DNA of 35,388 bases from Roseovarius sp. (GTDB lineage Bacteria; Pseudomonadota; Alphaproteobacteria; Rhodobacterales; Rhodobacteraceae), in contig JADQCC010000096.1 in NCBI GenBank assembly GCA_016278295.1, positions 1 to 35,388 on the forward strand, written 5' to 3'. The stretch's first letter is position 1, and the number at the start of each line of letters is the position of its first letter. The position numbers and the translations under genes were made by a program. The notes below the pieces were generated by a model. The model did no database searches and had not been told where the DNA came from. It was given only the letters and a program-made list of their open reading frames with translations. This document shows, in pieces, positions 31,466 through 35,388 of the stretch.

Positions 31466-32773
31466 TCAATTCAGTTCCGCCGACAGCGCCTCGGCGGCGG
31501 CCAGTGCATCGCGTCGCGTGGTGGCATTGGCCGCCCAGTCGGACATGGCGGCGCGCGCGTCCTCCGGCAAGGTCTCGATCTCGGCCAGCGCGTCGCCCGT
31601 TCGCCCCTCTGCCAGCGCGGCCTCGGCGCGCGACAGGATGGCGTCCGAACCATCGCCTTCGCGCGGTTCGAGCGAGCGGATACCGAGCTGCGCGCGCAGG
31701 AAATCGCCGACCGACGCGCCGTCGCCGGTATCCGAGGCGCGCGCCGCCGCCAGCGCCGCGCGGGCCGCTTCGGGGAAGCTCTCGACAAGCTGCGCCCGGG
31801 TCGGCACGCCGGTTTCGGCCACCTCGGCGAGCGCATCGGGCACCGTGGCCCCCGTGTCGCGCAGATCGGCGAGCGCGGCGTCGAACGCGTCGCCGGTGTC
31901 GAGCGCGGTCATCACCCGGGTGAGTGCCGCACGTTGCAGTGTCGCACGGGCACTGTCGCGGGCGGCCTGCTCTTCGGCCTCCAGCGTTGCGCGCAAGTCC
32001 TCGATCTCGGCGCTTTGCGCGGCGAGGCTGTCGCGTAGCTCGTCGAGCGCGGCGGTGTTCGGGGCCTCGGGTGCCTGCGGAACCTCCAGGTTCGAGAGCT
32101 GAACCTCCAGGTTCGCGACCCGCTCGGCCAGGGATGTGACCGTCTCGCTCAGCCCGGATATCTCGTCCGAGGGATCGGTCGGCGCGGGCATTTCGTCGAT
32201 CCGCGCCCCGAGATCGGAAATCCGCTGTGCCTGCTCGTCAAGCCGCGTCGCGATCCTGTCATCGGCGGGTGCGGGCGCCTGACCGACCGGCAGATGAGGA
32301 TAGATATAGGGCGCCGCCGCCACGCCGATCCCCGCTGCCGCGACCCCGCCGATCAACATCGACCAGAACCCGCCCTGCCGCACCGTGACCTGCTCGGTAC
32401 GCACCACGGGTGTGGGCTCTTCACGATGCTCAGGGGATGGCGGGCCGGTCTCTTCTGCTGCCGGGCGTTCTCGGTCCTCGTCCTGCGGCGGGGTTTCGCC
32501 CGTTTCGCCCGATGGGGATGTGGTGGTCTCGCCCTCCGCGTCCTGTGCCTCTTCGGCTTCGGGGGGGTGCTGTTCAGGCGCGTCAGGGGCCGCGGTATCC
32601 TCGGTCGTGTCGTCGCCCGCCTTGGAAGGGGCGGCATCCGATGCAGTGTCGGGCGCGTGCGTTTCAGTGGTCTCGGGCGTGTCCTGCGCCGTGGCGGAGG
32701 GGGCGGTCGCATCCTCGGCTGCGCCTTCGGGCGCGTCGGGTTTGTCCGTCTGGGATTTCTTCTTTCTTGCCAC
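31466..32773 (-). CDS. mic60: Mic60/mitofilin-family inner membrane protein
   Basis: This 435-residue protein starts at a GTG (32773) with AAGGTGG about 7 nt upstream. Order: cytoplasmic acidic, Pro- and Thr-rich region (1-130), one transmembrane segment (135-157), a coiled coil (about 172-278), and a C-terminal mitofilin-type helical domain (about 280-435, QRAALTRVMTALDTGDAFDAAL and VESFPEAARAALAAAR). This layout and position between hemD and hemY define alphaproteobacterial Mic60. It is related to the mitochondrial crista protein and can bend membranes; in purple bacteria it affects intracytoplasmic membranes. Low sequence complexity makes the family call rest on layout plus neighbours. Confidence 0.88.
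   Translation of the reverse strand: MARKKKSQTDKPDAPEGAAEDATAPSATAQDTPETTETHAPDTASDAAPSKAGDDTTEDTAAPDAPEQHPPEAEEAQDAEGETTTSPSGETGETPPQDEDRERPAAEETGPPSPEHREEPTPVVRTEQVTVRQGGFWSMLIGGVAAAGIGVAAAPYIYPHLPVGQAPAPADDRIATRLDEQAQRISDLGARIDEMPAPTDPSDEISGLSETVTSLAERVANLEVQLSNLEVPQAPEAPNTAALDELRDSLAAQSAEIEDLRATLEAEEQAARDSARATLQRAALTRVMTALDTGDAFDAALADLRDTGATVPDALAEVAETGVPTRAQLVESFPEAARAALAAARASDTGDGASVGDFLRAQLGIRSLEPREGDGSDAILSRAEAALAEGRTGDALAEIETLPEDARAAMSDWAANATTRRDALAAAEALSAELN
32080..32115. repeat. 15-bp direct repeat, 21-bp period, inside mic60
   Basis: GAACCTCCAGGTTCG occurs at 32080-32094 and again at 32101-32115. The 21-bp period equals one coiled-coil heptad and encodes NLEVQLS followed by NLEVP. 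Each copy is itself nearly palindromic (GAACCT/AGGTTC). It probably arose by a recent tandem duplication of one heptad. Confidence 0.8.
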
Positions 32774-32832
32774 GGCACGCCACCTTCTCGAATCTTGTCA
32801 TGCTCGACTGTCACCCGACCTTACTGTGCCCC

Positions 32833-33552
32833 CTAGTGGCTCTCAACCCGCTTGGCGTGTTTCACCAGATTGTTCAGCACGATGCGCAGAGCACAGGCAT
32901 CCGGCGTGGTGGCGACGGAGACGTGGGCGGCCTTGCCTTCGGGGATGCGCGCGGCCACGTTGCGGCTGATCGCCGCGACGAAGAGCGGCGCGCGCGGGGT
33001 GCCCGCCGCGTCAAAGAAGAGCACGGCGCTGCGCGGCGACATCAGGGGAAGGATCACGGGGGCGTCGCCCTCCAGCATGGTGCGGGCGGCATCGCTCAGC
33101 GGCAGCGCCTGTTGGTCGTAGACCACCGCCTCGCGCGCGGCGTGGCCCGCCTGCCGCAGCGCGCCGACGATATCGGCAGCCACATGCGCGCCGCGCGCGT
33201 GCAGGAACGGCCCCGCCATTTCCTCGGTGGCGAGCCGCCCGATCAGGCCCTCGGCATCCTCGGCCACCGCGATCACCGCGAAGCCGTGCTGCCGCGCCTC
33301 TGCGGCCGTGGCCTCGCCCACAACGCAGGCGGGCAGGTCGCGCCGAGACGACAGGCGGCAAAATCCCTCGACCCCGTGGCGCGAGGTAAAGATCAGCACC
33401 TCGCCGGGGACAAGCGCGGGAAGGGTGCCGCCATAGGCGATGCGCATGAGCGGCGAGACGAGCACCTCTGCCCCCGGAAACTCGGCCCGCAATTCCGTGG
33501 CGAACCGGGTCGCGGCGGGCTCGGGCCGGGTGATGAGCAGGCGCAGGGGCAT
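32833..33552 (-). CDS. hemD: Uroporphyrinogen-III synthase
   Basis: This 239-residue enzyme closes and inverts ring D of hydroxymethylbilane to give uroporphyrinogen III in tetrapyrrole synthesis. The family is poorly conserved, but these parts fit: LLITRPEPAATRFATEL at the start, VLIFTSRHGVEGF near residue 55, CVVGEATAAEARQHGF and YDQQALPLSDAARTML in the middle, and LMSPRSAVLFFD plus ISRNVAARI in the second half. The ATG at 33552 has no close Shine-Dalgarno; an AGGAGG lies 20 nt upstream. Neighbours (tsaD divergent; mic60 and hemY downstream) match the usual Rhodobacterales arrangement. No hemC is in the window. Confidence 0.92.
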   Translation of the reverse strand: MPLRLLITRPEPAATRFATELRAEFPGAEVLVSPLMRIAYGGTLPALVPGEVLIFTSRHGVEGFCRLSSRRDLPACVVGEATAAEARQHGFAVIAVAEDAEGLIGRLATEEMAGPFLHARGAHVAADIVGALRQAGHAAREAVVYDQQALPLSDAARTMLEGDAPVILPLMSPRSAVLFFDAAGTPRAPLFVAAISRNVAARIPEGKAAHVSVATTPDACALRIVLNNLVKHAKRVESH

Positions 33553-33628
33553 GGGCGGTCCGCAGTTGTTAGCCTCCTGATAAGGTGTTACCTGCCGCAG
33601 ACGCGCGGGGCAATGCAGCAGGGCCGGG

Positions 33629-34723
33629 ATGAGCACGCCGCTGACCATACTCGGGATCGAGAGCAGTTGCGACGATACCGCCGCCGCATTGGTGCGTCTC
33701 GATGGCGATTCCGCGCAGGTGCTGACCTCGGTGGTACACGGGCAGACGGCGCTGCACGCGGATTTCGGTGGCGTGGTGCCGGAGATCGCGGCCCGCGCCC
33801 ATGCCGAAAAGCTCGATCTTGCCGTCCAAGAGGCTATGGCGCGCGCGGGGCTGACGCTCGCCGATGTGGACGTGGTGGCGGTCACTGCCGGGCCGGGGCT
33901 GATCGGCGGGGTGCTCGCCGGGGTGATGTGCGCCAAGGGGATCGCCGCGGGCGCTGATCTGCCGCTCGTCGGCGTCAATCACCTCGCCGGGCATGCGCTC
34001 ACCCCGCGCCTGACCGACGGGATAGCGTATCCGTATCTGATGCTGCTGGTCTCGGGCGGGCATTGCCAGTTTCTCATCGTGCGCGGGCCGGATGATTTCA
34101 GCCGCCTCGGTGGTACCATCGACGACGCGCCGGGCGAGGCGTTCGACAAGGTGGCGCGGCTTCTGGGCCTGCCGCAACCCGGCGGGCCAGAGGTGGAGCG
34201 TGCCGCCGCAGGGGGCGATCCGGCGCGGTTCCGGTTTCCGCGCCCGCTTCTGGATCGGGCGGGGTGCGATCTGTCCTTTTCCGGGCTCAAGACAGCGGTG
34301 CTGCGCGCGCGCGATACCGTCGTGGCCGAGAAGGGCGGGCTGATGCGGCAGGACAGGGCCGATCTCTGCGCCGGGTTTCAGGCGGCGGTCTGCGACGTGC
34401 TGGCGGAAAAGGCCCGGCGCGCGCTGGCGCTCTACATGGCGGAGGCGCCGCCTGTGCCGCTCATCGCGGTGGCGGGCGGCGTTGCGGCCAACGGTCCCGT
34501 TCGCGCGGCCCTGAAGGACGTGGCGGCGCAGGCGGGGGCGCGCTTTCTCGCGCCGCCGCTTGAGCTGTGCACCGACAACGCGGCGATGATCGCCTATGCC
34601 GGTGGCGCGCTGTTCCGCTTGGGCCATCGCGATGACATGCGCCTCGCCGCGCGCCCGCGTTGGCCGCTCGACGCGGCGAGCCCGGCGATGCTGGGCAGCG
34701 GCAAGAAGGGGGCCAAGGCATGA
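33629..34723 (+). CDS. tsaD: tRNA N6-threonylcarbamoyladenosine transferase subunit TsaD
   Basis: This 364-residue protein transfers the threonylcarbamoyl group to A37 of ANN-decoding tRNAs, together with TsaB and Tsa[17 protein letters not shown] begins the ASKHA fold. The metal ligands are His118 and His122 in VNHLAGH and Asp316 in [28 protein letters not shown] and [12 protein letters not shown] (phosphate and substrate binding) and [12 protein letters not shown] are present. Length is slightly above the E. coli protein because of the C-terminal tail. The ribosome-binding site is weak. Stop overlaps gpsA as ATGA. Divergent from hemD across 76 nt. Confidence 0.97.
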   Translation: MSTPLTILGIESSCDDTAAALVRLDGDSAQVLTSVVHGQTALHADFGGVVPEIAARAHAEKLDLAVQEAMARAGLTLADVDVVAVTAGPGLIGGVLAGVMCAKGIAAGADLPLVGVNHLAGHALTPRLTDGIAYPYLMLLVSGGHCQFLIVRGPDDFSRLGGTIDDAPGEAFDKVARLLGLPQPGGPEVERAAAGGDPARFRFPRPLLDRAGCDLSFSGLKTAVLRARDTVVAEKGGLMRQDRADLCAGFQAAVCDVLAEKARRALALYMAEAPPVPLIAVAGGVAANGPVRAALKDVAAQAGARFLAPPLELCTDNAAMIAYAGGALFRLGHRDDMRLAARPRWPLDAASPAMLGSGKKGAKA

Positions 34724-35388
34724 TCCTGGTTTGCGGCGCGGGGGCGTTCGGCACGGCGCTGGCGGTGACACTGGCGCAAAACGGCCCCGTCACCCTATGG
34801 GCGCGGGATGCCGGCCATGCCGCCGAGATGCTGGCCACGCGGCGCAACGAGCGCCGCCTGCCGGGGATTTCCCTGCCCGAGGCGATCACCGTGGTCTCGG
34901 GCGAGGTGCCCGGCGGCGATACCCCCTGCCTGCTGGCCATGCCGATGCAGACGCTGGGCGGCTTTCTCTCGGATCATCATGACGCGCTCGGGCCGCGGCC
35001 CCTCGTCGCCTGCTGCAAGGGGATGGACCTCGCCACCGGACTTGGCCCCACCGGCCTCATCTCGGAGAGTTGCGCGCAGGCCACCCCGGCGATCCTCACC
35101 GGCCCCAGTTTCGCGCGCGACATCGCCCTTGGCCTGCCCACGGCGCTAACGCTGGCCTGTGCCGATGCGGCGGCTGGAGAGGCGCTGCAATCCACACTCA
35201 CTACGCCCACCCTGCGGCTCTACCGCACCACCGATACCATCGGCGCGGAACTGGGCGGGGCGCTCAAGAACGTGATCGCCATCGGCTGTGGCGCGGTGAT
35301 GGGCGCGGGGCTGGGCGAGAGCGCGCGCGCCGCGCTGATGACCCGTGGTTTCGCAGAGATGAACCGGCTGGCCCATGCCTTGGGCGCG
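34720..35388 (+). CDS. gpsA: NAD(P)-dependent glycerol-3-phosphate dehydrogenase, 3' end missing
   Basis: The first 223 codons are present and the frame runs off the window, so about two thirds of the enzyme is seen. It makes sn-glycerol 3-phosphate from dihydroxyacetone phosphate for phospholipid synthesis. The Rossmann start is [19 protein letters not shown] (GxGxxG), followed by LWARD and the [13 protein letters not shown] block. [30 protein letters not shown] and the catalytic lysine region [18 protein letters not shown] are all typical. The start overlaps the tsaD stop as ATGA, so the two are likely translated from one mRNA. Confidence 0.96.
   Translation, partial: MILVCGAGAFGTALAVTLAQNGPVTLWARDAGHAAEMLATRRNERRLPGISLPEAITVVSGEVPGGDTPCLLAMPMQTLGGFLSDHHDALGPRPLVACCKGMDLATGLGPTGLISESCAQATPAILTGPSFARDIALGLPTALTLACADAAAGEALQSTLTTPTLRLYRTTDTIGAELGGALKNVIAIGCGAVMGAGLGESARAALMTRGFAEMNRLAHALGA

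Noticed and set aside
33573-33578. AGGAGG upstream of hemD as its ribosome-binding site
   Set aside because: It is 20 nt from the ATG and no other start codon in frame lies closer, so normal pairing is unlikely; kept only as a remark in the hemD entry.
1-35388. Defence system, prophage, integrative element or CRISPR array
   Set aside because: No integrase, transposase, toxin-antitoxin pair, repeat-spacer pattern or composition shift was found. Gene content and order are those of a core Rhodobacterales chromosome.

Overview
The window looks like chromosomal DNA of a GC-rich alphaproteobacterium of the order Rhodobacterales, most likely the marine Roseobacter group. The signs are the linked sets secB/fxsA facing timA-mltA-smr, hemD-mic60-hemY facing tsaD-gpsA, a motB-flgEKLI flagellar block, a complete TRAP transporter with a DctB/DctD pair, and a CuyA-like PLP lyase. 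Genes are tightly packed, with many ATGA or GTGA overlaps. I see no phage, insertion sequence, CRISPR array, tRNA or rRNA. This is core-genome content, and I found no convincing unknown multi-gene system. The most interesting signals are regulatory sites and unusual domain variants.

Layout. 1-1.9 kb: tail of an unknown gene, a CAP-domain lipoprotein, an exported L,D-transpeptidase with a readable promoter, and a tiny exported membrane protein closed by a strong terminator. 1.9-3.8 kb (minus): NDUFAF5-like methyltransferase and ferrochelatase hemH. 3.8-6.1 kb (plus): comF, glutaredoxin, a Nit-type amidase and a MarR regulator; glutaredoxin and amidase suggest a glutathione-linked unit. 6.2-9.6 kb: fxsA-secB facing timA-mltA-smr, with an inverted repeat between them. 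9.6-11.4 kb: an MFS transporter divergent from a UspA protein, with a perfect palindrome between them. 11.4-14.2 kb (minus): pheT and a YtoQ-family gene. 14.3-17.7 kb: cuyA-like lyase divergent from a LysR regulator across a textbook T-N11-A box, then pncB.

17.7-23.5 kb (minus): motB, flgE, flgK, flgL, flgI, encoding part of the stator, the hook, the two hook-filament junction proteins and the P ring. CtrA-like TTAA-N7-TTAA sites lie before motB and, with one mismatch, before flgE. This fits CtrA control of motility as known in Rhodobacterales. 23.6-29.9 kb (minus): dctB-dctD (sensor kinase and AAA+ regulator), then dctP-dctQ-dctM (binding protein, small and large TRAP permease subunits). A strong hairpin after dctP probably keeps the binding-protein message in excess. 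The regulator lacks the GAFTGA loop needed to engage sigma-54, so it probably works with another sigma factor.

29.9-33.6 kb (minus): hemD, mic60 and hemY, the last carrying a LapB-like zinc ribbon; dctB follows hemY by only 27 nt. 33.6 kb to the end (plus): tsaD and the first two thirds of gpsA, cut by the window edge.
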